Assembly (NCBI GenBank): GCA_027692465.1
Contig: JAQEYU010000001.1
Coordinates: forward strand, 186,001 to 250,000
DNA: 64,000 nucleotides
Direction of reading: 5' to 3'
Origin: Enterococcaceae bacterium OF42-14pH9A
Lineage (GTDB): Bacteria; Bacillota; Bacilli; Lactobacillales; Enterococcaceae
Shown: positions 6,532-15,329 of the stretch, in pieces
How the letters are laid out: the number at the start of each line of letters is the position of its first letter
Position numbering within the stretch: position 1 is the first letter of the stretch
Notes under the pieces: model-generated
What the model was told of the DNA's origin: nothing
The model's input: only the letters and a program-made list of their open reading frames with translations
Databases searched by the model: none
Program-made: the position numbers and the translations under genes

Positions 6532-9500
6532 ATGGCAACGTCTTTAGAAGCAAGTCTAAGGCTACGTGATCAGTTCACCGCAGTTCTTCAAAAAGTGGAT
6601 TCTTCCATGCAAAAAGCTACGAAATCTATGCAAGACTTTAAGCAGAAAGTATCTGGCCCGGCTCAAGCTATGAATCAGATGGCCCAAGCAGCAGCTGCTT
6701 CTGTTAACAAGTTGAATTCCAGCATTAAAAGCGGTATGGAGAAAGCCAGCAATGTGGTGAAATCCACTACTGAGCGAATCCTATCTAACTTTGGGAACTT
6801 CGGGAACCGTATCTCGGGCAAGCTGAACTTGTCTGGTGTGACGAATAAATTCACATCGGCGTTCAGCTCTATTCAATCAAAAGTCTCAAGTGGCGTTTCA
6901 GCTGTTGGAAATGTCCTTTCTAGTCTGAAAGCCAAGATCTCAGGTCCGTTTAACGCAGCAGTTTCTGTCGTTAAAAATGGTGCCACGAAGATCAAAAACT
7001 TCCTGAAGCAATCAGGTAATGCCTTCAAAGAATTTGGTAATGATGCTAAAGCCGGCATGAGTAAAATCGAGAGTGCTTTTTCACCTCTCGGAACTTTTCT
7101 CAAAGCAGGTGCCGTTGCTGGTGGTGCAGCATTAGTCGGTTTAGGGAAGAAGGTCTATGATGTTGCGGGGACATTTGATACTCAGATGTCTCGTGTCAAG
7201 GCGATTTCCGGAGCCACTGGGGACGCCTTCACCAAAATGCGCAATCAGGCAATCGAACTCGGAGCTAAAACCGCATTTAGCGCAACTGAATCTGCAGCCG
7301 GTATGGAAAACTTGGCTTCAGCTGGTTTCAATGCCCAAGAAATCATGGCAGCAATGCCAGGGCTTTTGGACTTAGCAGCTGTTTCCGGTGGTGATGTAGC
7401 TCTCGCTTCTGAAAATGCGGCAACGGCTTTGCGTGGTTTCAACATGGATGCTAGTCAAGCTGGTCATGTTGCCAATGTGTTCGCTCGTGCGGCTGCTGAC
7501 ACCAATGCTGAAGTTGCCGATATGGGCGAAGCGATGAAATACGTCGCTCCCGTTGCGAACTCAATGGGGTTGTCTATTGAGGAAGTAGCCGCATCTATCG
7601 GGATTATGTCTGATGCTGGGGTTAAGGGTTCCCAAGCGGGTACTACTTTGCGCGGTGCTTTGTCTCGTTTGGCCAAGCCTACTGATCCAATGATTTCTAA
7701 AATGGATGAGTTAGGGCTGAGTTTTTACGATGCCAACGGGCAGATGAAGCCATTAACTGAGCAAGTGGGCATGCTTCAAAATGCGTTCAAAGGGTTAACT
7801 CCTGAACAACAACAGAACGCCTTAGTTACTTTGTACGGGCAGGAATCATTGTCTGGGATGATGGCCTTAGTTGCCAAAGGACCTGATGCATTAGGTAAGT
7901 TAACGAAGTCTTTGAAAAATAGCTCGGGTGCCGCAGCTGAAATGGCTGAGACCATGCAGGATAACTTACAGTCTAAAGTGGAGCAATTAGGCGGGGCATT
8001 CGAATCTGGCCTAATCAACATTGGGGATCGTTTATTCCCAATTATGGGTCCAATTATCGAAAAGTTTACTAGCTTTTTGGAAGATAAGTTGTCTATCGAA
8101 AGCGTAGGGAAGTTTTTTGATCAACTAGAAAAGTATGGCTCTGTCCTCAAGTCTGCTTTTGATGATGTTAAAGGGCCGGTATCCGATGCGCTTGGCGCTG
8201 TTGGAGACAGTCTAAACAAGATAACCGGTGGCTTTGGTAGTAAAAAGAGCGTTGACGGCTTCAAAGATTTTGTTGAAGGAATTGCTGAAGGTATCAAGAA
8301 ACTAGCGAATTTCGCTGAAAAACATTCAGATGGGATTGCTAAGCTGATTTCTATCATGCCTAAAGTTGCAGCTGCATTTGTTGGTTTCAAATTAGGCAAA
8401 GGGATCCTGACACCATTTCTGAATTTCGGTTCTGGGATTATGACCCTGACTAAAGGATTTGGAAAACTCGGTGGAGGATTAGCTAAAGCAATCGGTGGAC
8501 TTTTCACCAAATTACCTAAAAAGGCGCCATCTCTACCAATTCCAGGTGGAGATGATACTTCTGGAAATCCGGCTAAAGCTCTTACGCCTTTCCAAACTTT
8601 CTTGGGTACAATGAATAGCTTTGCTAAAGGCGCCACTAATTTAGCTTTGGTCTTTGGTGTAATTAAATTAATTGAAGAACTAGCTCAGGCTATGAAAGAA
8701 ATTGATACCAAAGTTCCTAAAAGTCTATCCAGTTTAGCACCGAAACTTCTTAATATGGGAATTGCTCTCACAGGTATGGGCGCCTTTGTAAAATTAGCAG
8801 AACGGTTATCCAAGGATGCCAAAGGTGCTGCTAGGGGATTAGCTGTGGTTGCCGGAATCAGCGCTAATTTAATTATTGCTGCGATCGCCATGCAACAGAT
8901 TAATAACCGAGTGCCTGACGATATTGGTTCTTTTGCTAGTAAGATGGCCAATATGGGAATCGCGCTTGCTGGCATGGGTGTTTTGGTATTAGCAGCTGGG
9001 AAACTAGCTTCCATGAATCCTACCGCTGCGATTGCTGGTTTAGCCGTTGTCGCTGGAATTTCGTTAGAACTGATGTTAGCTGCTGAAGCCATGAAACAGG
9101 TCAACGATAAAGTGCCTGATGACATCGGTAATTTTGCTTCGAAAGTAGCTAATATGGCGATTGCTATCGGTGGTATGGGTGTCCTAGTTGGAGTTGTTGG
9201 AGCACTTGTTTCAACAGGAATTGGCGCAGTTATTGGTGGTGCTGGTCTTTTAGCGGTTGCCGCTTTAGCAGGTGACATGATGCTCGTAGCTGAAGCTATA
9301 GCACAAATGGATGCTAAAATACCGGAAGACCTCTCATCAGTTAAGACTAAGATTGACAATATCGCTGAAACAATTGGTTATTTTACTGCAGCTAATTTGG
9401 GTGGTGTTTTAGACCTATTTTCAAATGCAGTGGGTGTTTTAAATGTCAGTGTCGTCACTACAGGAATCAATAAGTTTGCTGAATTGGCAACAGCTTTGCA

Positions 9501-11151
9501 ACAATTTGATTCTATTGAAATATCGACAACTGCTGGCGATAAGATTAAGCAAATTCAAAAAGTAGTTGAATCGATTGCAAAATCTAATTTAGGTGATTTG
9601 ATTTCCAATGGTTTTACTGCTATTGATACTTCAATTGTCATAAAGACATTAGATAACCTGATTGATATAGGTAACTCATTGACTGGAATTGATCAGCTAA
9701 CGTTTGATGCCGCTTCTGTGAAAACCAAAATCAAAGACATTCAATCAGTTATTGATGATTTGGGAAATGGTGGAATCTTAGATAAGATTGGCTCTATTTT
9801 TGGAGGGAAGTTAGACACTTCGAATTTTGGTATAGCAAAGAAAGCATTTAACCAGTTGATTGATATTGGTAACAGTCTCGTAAGTCTTCAAGGGATTACT
9901 TTTGAAGCCGGGACCGTTAAGCAGAAAGTGAAAGATATCAATTCTGTTATTGAAGAACTTGGTACGTCCGGTATCGGTGAATATATTGGAACAATGATTA
10001 AAGGTGCACAATTAGGTGAAGTGAAAGCTTCTCTTGATGCCATGAATAATCTTATTGGTCCAATAACTCAGTTAGCAACAGCCGAGTTCGATGTAAATGC
10101 TGCTACTACTAAAGTGAATCAAATTAACGAAGTAATCAAGGCGCTTGGAACTGCAGGTATCAGTGAATACTTTGGTACTATGCTAAAATCTGCCCAACTT
10201 GGGGAGATTGTTTCAGCAGTACAGACACTAATTCAAGTTAGAGATCAGTTGAATACTTTTGCATCTGGAACCCTGAATGAAAATGTTCAAACTGCAATTA
10301 CTGCCATTAAAACCGCCATTCAGCAATTAAGCACGATTACTGCAGGTGGCGACGGTGGCGGGCTCCAAGGCGTAGCTAGTGGCTTTTCCGCTGTTACGCA
10401 ACAAATTGCTTCTTTTACTTCTACGGCCCAAGCCATGGCTGCAGGAGTTACGGCCGTTGGATCAACATTCCAGGTGGCAATGACAACCATCAAAACGAGT
10501 ACCGAAACAACCATGACCTCATTGCCACAAGTAGCAGCAACTGGCATGGCTGGCTTCCAAATGGCAATTGCTGCAGGAATGATTCTGGCAGCTGCAACGG
10601 CTCGTTCCGGATCCGCGCTGATTGTGTCGGCCTTTTCTGGCTTGCGTGGTCAACTCCAGTCAGCTGGTATGTATGCCATGTCTGGCTTAGCTGCAGGTAT
10701 CAATGCAGGAGCTAGTTCAGCGATTGTTGCCGCCAACTCGGTGGCGAACCAAGTCGCTGCGACAGTCCGGAAAGCATTGGATATCCATTCACCGTCTCGT
10801 GTCATGATGGCGGTCGGTGGCTTTGTTTCTGCTGGCTTGGCCAAAGGGATCACTGCAGCTCAAAACCTGGTGGCCAACGCCAGCAATCGTTTGGCAACTG
10901 CAGCTGTCCCTAGTCCGTTGGCGGATGTTTCTGCTAGTGGTAGTGTCACCAGCACTATGCACCTGGATCAATCAGAAGTCGAAAGTCTCAAAGCCTCTAG
11001 TACTCAAACAGTAGTAGTTCAGCACAAACAAGTAGTGCCACAAGTTACTATTAACGTCGATAACAAAGACGGCGAGCCAATTGATACTGATGCACTGCTT
11101 CAAGAATTTGAAGATAAAGTAATGGAACTCTATGAATCGGATTTAAGTTAG
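6532..11151 (+). CDS. Tail tape measure protein
   Basis: The 1539-residue protein is the longest in the prophage and sets tail length. Residues 1-190 are a helical coiled region (LRLRDQFTAVLQKVDSSMQ). Residues about 225-470 carry the TP901-type tape measure core (FDTQMSRVKAISGATGDAF; GAKTAFSATESAAGMENLA; TTLRGALSRLA). Two blocks of internal repeats follow (about 721-940 and 979-1266). A Gly/Ala-rich hydrophobic region precedes the conserved IHSPSRVMMAVG end near residue 1420. No muralytic domain was recognised. Confidence 0.93.
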   Translation: MATSLEASLRLRDQFTAVLQKVDSSMQKATKSMQDFKQKVSGPAQAMNQMAQAAAASVNKLNSSIKSGMEKASNVVKSTTERILSNFGNFGNRISGKLNLSGVTNKFTSAFSSIQSKVSSGVSAVGNVLSSLKAKISGPFNAAVSVVKNGATKIKNFLKQSGNAFKEFGNDAKAGMSKIESAFSPLGTFLKAGAVAGGAALVGLGKKVYDVAGTFDTQMSRVKAISGATGDAFTKMRNQAIELGAKTAFSATESAAGMENLASAGFNAQEIMAAMPGLLDLAAVSGGDVALASENAATALRGFNMDASQAGHVANVFARAAADTNAEVADMGEAMKYVAPVANSMGLSIEEVAASIGIMSDAGVKGSQAGTTLRGALSRLAKPTDPMISKMDELGLSFYDANGQMKPLTEQVGMLQNAFKGLTPEQQQNALVTLYGQESLSGMMALVAKGPDALGKLTKSLKNSSGAAAEMAETMQDNLQSKVEQLGGAFESGLINIGDRLFPIMGPIIEKFTSFLEDKLSIESVGKFFDQLEKYGSVLKSAFDDVKGPVSDALGAVGDSLNKITGGFGSKKSVDGFKDFVEGIAEGIKKLANFAEKHSDGIAKLISIMPKVAAAFVGFKLGKGILTPFLNFGSGIMTLTKGFGKLGGGLAKAIGGLFTKLPKKAPSLPIPGGDDTSGNPAKALTPFQTFLGTMNSFAKGATNLALVFGVIKLIEELAQAMKEIDTKVPKSLSSLAPKLLNMGIALTGMGAFVKLAERLSKDAKGAARGLAVVAGISANLIIAAIAMQQINNRVPDDIGSFASKMANMGIALAGMGVLVLAAGKLASMNPTAAIAGLAVVAGISLELMLAAEAMKQVNDKVPDDIGNFASKVANMAIAIGGMGVLVGVVGALVSTGIGAVIGGAGLLAVAALAGDMMLVAEAIAQMDAKIPEDLSSVKTKIDNIAETIGYFTAANLGGVLDLFSNAVGVLNVSVVTTGINKFAELATALQQFDSIEISTTAGDKIKQIQKVVESIAKSNLGDLISNGFTAIDTSIVIKTLDNLIDIGNSLTGIDQLTFDAASVKTKIKDIQSVIDDLGNGGILDKIGSIFGGKLDTSNFGIAKKAFNQLIDIGNSLVSLQGITFEAGTVKQKVKDINSVIEELGTSGIGEYIGTMIKGAQLGEVKASLDAMNNLIGPITQLATAEFDVNAATTKVNQINEVIKALGTAGISEYFGTMLKSAQLGEIVSAVQTLIQVRDQLNTFASGTLNENVQTAITAIKTAIQQLSTITAGGDGGGLQGVASGFSAVTQQIASFTSTAQAMAAGVTAVGSTFQVAMTTIKTSTETTMTSLPQVAATGMAGFQMAIAAGMILAAATARSGSALIVSAFSGLRGQLQSAGMYAMSGLAAGINAGASSAIVAANSVANQVAATVRKALDIHSPSRVMMAVGGFVSAGLAKGITAAQNLVANASNRLATAAVPSPLADVSASGSVTSTMHLDQSEVESLKASSTQTVVVQHKQVVPQVTINVDNKDGEPIDTDALLQEFEDKVMELYESDLS
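8692..9350 (+). repeat. Tandem ~67-residue repeats in the tape measure gene (block A)
   Basis: Four related units begin near residues 721, 787, 854 and 922. Each carries a Q/E-I/V-n-K-V/I-P-x-D/S-L/I motif (KEIDTKVPKSL, QQINNRVPDDI, KQVNDKVPDDI, AQMDAKIPEDL) followed by a hydrophobic NMGIALxGMG helix. The spacing of 66-68 residues suggests growth by unit duplication. Confidence 0.85.
9466..10330 (+). repeat. Second repeat block in the tape measure gene (block B)
   Basis: Five diverged units start near residues 979, 1040, 1106, 1171 and 1231. The pattern is a LIDIGNSL-like helix, then K-IKDIQSVIDDLG-like and a GIGEYIGTM-like turn. The period is about 60-66 residues and the sequence differs from block A. 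The second and third units are the most alike (NLIDIGNSLTG; QLIDIGNSLVS). Confidence 0.8.
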
Positions 11152-11163
11152 GAGGCATGTAGA

Positions 11164-11844
11164 ATGGCAATTAAGTTTTATCTCGACATTGGCGGGAAGC
11201 GATACATGCTTCCTGTCAATCCGGGTGAATTAGAGGTAGAGATACCTGTTAATAATCAATCCACAGAAGTGGTGAAACTGGGAGAAATTACGCAGTTTTC
11301 ACCAACCGGATTGCAAAGTATTAGTTTCAGTAGTTTTTTTCCGTTAAAAAAGAACTCATCGTTTGCGACACCCGGCGCTGATTGGAAAGCTCCCCATGAT
11401 TATGTGGCGCTGTTCAAAAAAGCAATGGATGACCAAAAGGCGCTTCGATTGATTATTACGGATACTAAAATCAACACTTTGGTTTCGATTGATTCCTTTA
11501 AATGGTCCCTTGTGGATTCTACAGGGGATGTGGAGTATTCGGTGTCTTTCAAAGAATATCGAGAATATGCGGCTAAATATGTAAAGACCGTTGCTCAAAA
11601 AGTTTCACCCACACCGCCAAAGCCAAGACCTGTTGTCAGTCAAACCATCACTCCTGGTTGTACCGTGATCGTGAATGGTCGCCTTCATCGGGATAGCTAT
11701 GGTAGTGGACCAGGGGTAACGGAAGTGAATGCTACGAGAAAGGTCAACTTTATTGCTAAGGGACGTTCCCATCCGTATCACGTCACGCTGCTTAACGGTG
11801 GTTGGCGAGGTTGGGTAACGGCTGGAAGTGTGAGGCGAATCTGA
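11164..11844 (+). CDS. Baseplate hub-connecting protein (XkdP/YqbP-type) with an SH3-like end
   Basis: The first 150 residues match the XkdP pattern: MAIKFYLDIGGKRYMLPVNPGELEV, then STEVVKLGEITQFSPTGLQ and SFSSFFP. The protein follows the tape measure gene as xkdP does. After a Pro-rich linker (VSPTPPKPRPVV) the usual LysM domain is not seen. Instead there is a small beta domain (TPGCTVIVNGRLHRDS...GGWRGWVTAGSVRRI) resembling a bacterial SH3 fold. Length is 226 residues. The role of the SH3-like part, perhaps cell-wall contact, is inference. Confidence 0.78.
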   Translation: MAIKFYLDIGGKRYMLPVNPGELEVEIPVNNQSTEVVKLGEITQFSPTGLQSISFSSFFPLKKNSSFATPGADWKAPHDYVALFKKAMDDQKALRLIITDTKINTLVSIDSFKWSLVDSTGDVEYSVSFKEYREYAAKYVKTVAQKVSPTPPKPRPVVSQTITPGCTVIVNGRLHRDSYGSGPGVTEVNATRKVNFIAKGRSHPYHVTLLNGGWRGWVTAGSVRRI

Positions 11845-12818
11845 TGAAGCTACAAGTGTTTGAAACAAGCATTACCTACTGGTCCATGTATGATCTATCC
11901 GAAATTGTTAGTGATGTAAGTTGGTCCACAGGAACTGGTTCACAACCTGGAAAATTTACTTTTAATATCCAAGAAGACAAAATGGTCTTTCTCCGCAATG
12001 GTGATATTATTACCGCCAAAGCGGACGGAAAGGCTTTTTTTGAAGGAAAAATTTTCACTCGAAAAAAGAAGAAAAATAAGACCTGGCAAATTACTGCCTA
12101 CGATAATCTGCGGTATTTGAAGAATGAAGACACGCTTGTTTTCAATGCTTCCAGTGCTTCTGCAAGATTTAAAACGATTTGTCAGACCCAGGGGTTGCCT
12201 TTTCGTATTTTGGACAACGCTGGCTACAACTGTGCGGCAGCTGTCATGGATCAAAAAACGTATTTCTCCATGCTAGAAGATTCCCTTGAGGAGACCAGAA
12301 AAGGGTATGGTGTTCGCTATGGTATTCGTGACAATGCCGGCACATTAGAGTTTTATAACTACAATCGGATGATTACGAAACTCGTTTTAGGAGATCAGTC
12401 TTTGGTCACAGATTATGACTATGAATCTTCCATTGATGAAGCCTTTAATGCTGTTAAAGTCATTCGAGAAAATGAGGATAAGAAAACCCGTGAGGTATAT
12501 ACGGCAACTCATGCCGGAAATATCAAAAAATGGGGCAAGCTTCAAATGGTTGAAACTGCTAGTGATGCAGATTTGAATAGTTCCCAACTCCAGAAACAAG
12601 CTAACGATTTATTGCGGGAAAACAACAAAGAGACAAGAACGCTTAGTCTTGAAGCCGTTGGAAACATTTCGATTCAAGCCGGGAATAGCTTTATTTTGCG
12701 ATTGTCTGATTTAGAACGGGAAGGAATTAAAAAAGACACTTTAGCATTGGTTCATAGTTGTGACCACAGTCTTGGTTTTCCTCATACCATGAGTTTAGAA
12801 GTGGAGGTGCTGGCATAA
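11844..12818 (+). CDS. Baseplate hub protein (XkdQ/YqbQ, gp27-like)
   Basis: This 324-residue protein starts MKLQVFETSITYWSMYDLSEIV at an ATG overlapping the upstream TGA. It contains SQPGKFTFNIQEDKMVFLRNGD, IFTRKKKKNKTWQITAYDNLRYLKNED and the conserved TLSLEAVGNISIQAGNSF segment of XkdQ-like late control proteins. These form the central hub on which the baseplate and tube assemble. The stop overlaps the next start, so the hub and baseplate genes form a tightly coupled set. Confidence 0.85.
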   Translation: MKLQVFETSITYWSMYDLSEIVSDVSWSTGTGSQPGKFTFNIQEDKMVFLRNGDIITAKADGKAFFEGKIFTRKKKKNKTWQITAYDNLRYLKNEDTLVFNASSASARFKTICQTQGLPFRILDNAGYNCAAAVMDQKTYFSMLEDSLEETRKGYGVRYGIRDNAGTLEFYNYNRMITKLVLGDQSLVTDYDYESSIDEAFNAVKVIRENEDKKTREVYTATHAGNIKKWGKLQMVETASDADLNSSQLQKQANDLLRENNKETRTLSLEAVGNISIQAGNSFILRLSDLEREGIKKDTLALVHSCDHSLGFPHTMSLEVEVLA

Positions 12819-13120
12819 TGGCTGGAGAAAAATTAGCGAGAGCTTTAAAAGACAGTAAGCCAAAATCAGGTGAACTGTCTGACTTGATGTTTGGCGTTGT
12901 GACTAGTACTTCACCTTTAAGAATTCAAGCTGAAAGTCGCATGCAATTGTCCAGTGAGCATCTGATTCTATCTCGTATGGTCAAAAATTTAACAATCACC
13001 ATTACCATTGATGGAAAATCTGGTTCAGCTCAAGTGTTCAGACCACTGGTAGTGGGTGATCGAGTTTCTATGCTCCGGGTGAGTAAAGGTCAGAAATTTT
13101 ATGTGCTAGAAAGGGTGTGA
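12818..13120 (+). CDS. DUF2577 baseplate protein (XkdR/YqbR-type)
   Basis: The 100-residue protein has SGELSDLMFGVVTSTSPLRIQAE, then SSEHLILSRMV and a final GDRVSMLRVSKGQKFYVLERV, the conserved frame of DUF2577. Family members lie between the hub and the gp25-like wedge gene in PBSX-like phages, as here. ATG overlaps the preceding TAA by one base. The OB-like beta pattern suggests a role in closing the hub, possibly as a spike adaptor. Confidence 0.85.
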   Translation: MAGEKLARALKDSKPKSGELSDLMFGVVTSTSPLRIQAESRMQLSSEHLILSRMVKNLTITITIDGKSGSAQVFRPLVVGDRVSMLRVSKGQKFYVLERV

Positions 13121-13125
13121 TTGGT

Positions 13126-13497
13126 ATGGATGAAGAAGTAGAAGTGCAGATGCCCACTAGGACTTATAAGATTTCAAACGGCCGTGTGAATGGTTGGATT
13201 GATGATTTAGAAGCCATGCGCCAAGCGGTTGAAAAGATTTTATTAACCGAACGTTTTGAATGGGTTATTTACTCCGATAATTATGGCATTGAGATTCAAG
13301 ATTTGATCGGCAATGACTTCGATTTGATTCAGTCTGAAATTGAGCGGGTTGTTAGCGAAGCATTACTGGCGGATGAACGAATTGAAAGTGTCGATAATTT
13401 TGATTTACAACAGACAGATCGTTCTTCGTTGCTTTTTAGTTTTACCGTTTTAACAGTGTTCGGTGAAATCAACATGGAACAGGAGGTGGTTGCGTGA
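13126..13497 (+). CDS. DUF2634 baseplate wedge protein (XkdS, gp25-like)
   Basis: This protein of about 123 residues contains RTYKISNGRVNGWIDDLEAMRQAVEKILLTERFEWVIYSDNYGIE, the standard DUF2634/gp25-like core. Members are baseplate wedge parts that start sheath assembly. ATG 13126 is preferred over GTG 13117 because AGGG at 13112-13115 is about ten bases from the ATG but touches the GTG. The end overlaps the BppJ gene by four bases. Confidence 0.85.
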   Translation: MDEEVEVQMPTRTYKISNGRVNGWIDDLEAMRQAVEKILLTERFEWVIYSDNYGIEIQDLIGNDFDLIQSEIERVVSEALLADERIESVDNFDLQQTDRSSLLFSFTVLTVFGEINMEQEVVA

Positions 13498-14630
13498 ACT
13501 ATGAAGAAATCGGGAAGTATCTTGAAGAGCGAGACTTTGCCTACTACTTGGAACAAGCTATGGAACATGTCCCGGATAACATCGATATTCGAGAAGGTTC
13601 CATCATGTACGATGCCTTAGCACCGGCTTGCTACTCACTGGCAGAATTTACTATGCAGTTGAAAAATGTACTGCTAGAAACCTTTACCCAAACTGCTCAG
13701 GGTGGCTATTTGGATTTACGCGCTGAAGAGCATGGCATTAAACGGATTGCCGCTACTCAAGCGATTGTCAAAGGAAAATTTACCAAAGACGACGGAACGC
13801 CAGTGGTTTTAGTCGAGGGAAATCGTTTCTCAAGTATTGATGATGACCCAGTTTATTACTCGATTATTAAGCAAGACACTGACCCTCTTTATTACACGTT
13901 GTTAGCTGAAACTGCTGGTACTCGTGGGAATCAATACATTGGACAGCTTTTGCCAATCGATCACTTTAATGGTTTGGCCACCGCTGAATTGATTGAAGTG
14001 GTAATCCCTGCACGAGATGAAGAATCCGATGATGATTTGCGAGCTAGAATTTTGAAAACTTACCAAGTCAATGCCTTTGGTGGTAACGTAGAGGACTATA
14101 TTAACTTGACCTCGGCCATTGATGGTGTAGGTGCTGTCCAAGTCTATCCGGTATGGAATGGCGGTGGAACGGTACGGGTGGTCATTTTAAATAATGCTTT
14201 TGGATTACCAAATACCACACTGGTTAACCAAGTACAGGAGATTATTTCTCCAACTGATGACCAAAAAGGTTACGGCTTAGCGCCAATTGGTCACTTAGTT
14301 ACGGTTGCTGGTCCAACTCAGAAAAATGTGGCAGTCAGTTTGCATGTGGATACTATGGTTGGGGTTTCTCTCGACAGCCTAAAGTCAGCCATTTCGGCCA
14401 AGTTGGAAGAACACTTTTTGACTTTGAGAAAGACCTGGTCGAATCATGATGATCTCTATCATTATGGCCAAACGATCTACCGAAGCCAATTGATTGTGTC
14501 TGTGCTACAAGTGGAGGGTGTGGCCAATGTGTCCGGTGTTAAGTTCAATAATGCGGATGCGGATCTTACATTGCAAATGGATAATACGAAACAAGAAATT
14601 GCTTTTCTTGGGGCGGTGACCTACACATGA
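13494..14630 (+). CDS. Baseplate J-like protein (XkdT-type)
   Basis: The 378-residue protein shows the baseplate J pattern: an N-terminal helix with DNIDIREGSIMYDALAPACYSLAEF, GGYLDLRAEEHGIKR, an ARDEESDDDLRARILKTYQ middle, and a C-terminal YHYGQTIYRSQLIVSVLQVEGV end. It starts at GTG 13494 behind a strong AGGAGGTGG. Family members build the wedge ring that holds tail fibres. Gene order (S then T then U) is as in PBSX. Confidence 0.92.
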   Translation: MNYEEIGKYLEERDFAYYLEQAMEHVPDNIDIREGSIMYDALAPACYSLAEFTMQLKNVLLETFTQTAQGGYLDLRAEEHGIKRIAATQAIVKGKFTKDDGTPVVLVEGNRFSSIDDDPVYYSIIKQDTDPLYYTLLAETAGTRGNQYIGQLLPIDHFNGLATAELIEVVIPARDEESDDDLRARILKTYQVNAFGGNVEDYINLTSAIDGVGAVQVYPVWNGGGTVRVVILNNAFGLPNTTLVNQVQEIISPTDDQKGYGLAPIGHLVTVAGPTQKNVAVSLHVDTMVGVSLDSLKSAISAKLEEHFLTLRKTWSNHDDLYHYGQTIYRSQLIVSVLQVEGVANVSGVKFNNADADLTLQMDNTKQEIAFLGAVTYT

Positions 14631-15328
14631 GCCAGTTGAAAGAACTATTGCCAAATTGGTATGAGGGTATCGTTGAAACGGACGTTTTGATGGATGTGGA
14701 ACAAAAATTGTTTGATGACCTTGAAGCGCAAATCAACTTAGCGCAAAGCAATCAGTATGTTTCTACTGCTGATGCTAAAACAATCGCCATTTACGAGCAG
14801 ATATTGGGAATTGTCACTGATCAACTCGATTCTTTGGAATTGAGAAGATTTCGGGTACTTACTCGTTTGACAACTCAGAAGCCTTACACCATGAGATATC
14901 TTCAAGAAGTATTGTCTAGTTTCGGGGATCCAGCAGAACTGACTATGTTTTATAACGAGTATCGAATGCTGGTTGAAATGAACTTTGAAAAGCTTGGACA
15001 GGTATCTGAGATTGAGTATATTTTCCGGACGGTGGTGCCAGCGAATATCTTAGTTGATGCCCAAAACGAGTTGAAAGTTAAAGTGCCCAAAACACAATTA
15101 TTTATGGCATCAGGTATGACTAATACGGAATTGGTGATGATTACGCAAGATGTTGCGGAGGTACCTAGTATTAGCGCTCCGATTTATCAGCCGTTCGGTG
15201 TTGTGATATCTGACCTGGAACAAACTTCTCAGGATATCGCTAAGTCTCCAGAAATCAGACTCAATCAAAAGTCAGCTAATGCTTTAGTCAATTATCAAAC
15301 AATTGAAATTACAGAAAGGGGAGAATGA
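14627..15328 (+). CDS. Baseplate protein of the XkdU/YmfQ family (DUF2313)
   Basis: This 233-residue protein starts MSQLKELLPNWYEGIVETDVLMDVEQKLFDDLEAQI and has the LELRRFRVLTRLTTQKPYTMRYLQEVL motif typical of the XkdU family. It overlaps the BppJ stop by four bases. Family proteins sit at the baseplate edge and link to the fibres. The fibre gene follows after one base. Confidence 0.85.
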   Translation: MSQLKELLPNWYEGIVETDVLMDVEQKLFDDLEAQINLAQSNQYVSTADAKTIAIYEQILGIVTDQLDSLELRRFRVLTRLTTQKPYTMRYLQEVLSSFGDPAELTMFYNEYRMLVEMNFEKLGQVSEIEYIFRTVVPANILVDAQNELKVKVPKTQLFMASGMTNTELVMITQDVAEVPSISAPIYQPFGVVISDLEQTSQDIAKSPEIRLNQKSANALVNYQTIEITERGE

Positions 15329-15329
15329 C

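Noticed and set aside
8685..9359. A 224-codon minus-strand frame opposite the tape measure gene
   Set aside because: The Ala/Pro/Ser-rich translation mirrors the repeated Gly/Ala codons of the tape measure repeats. There is no start signal.
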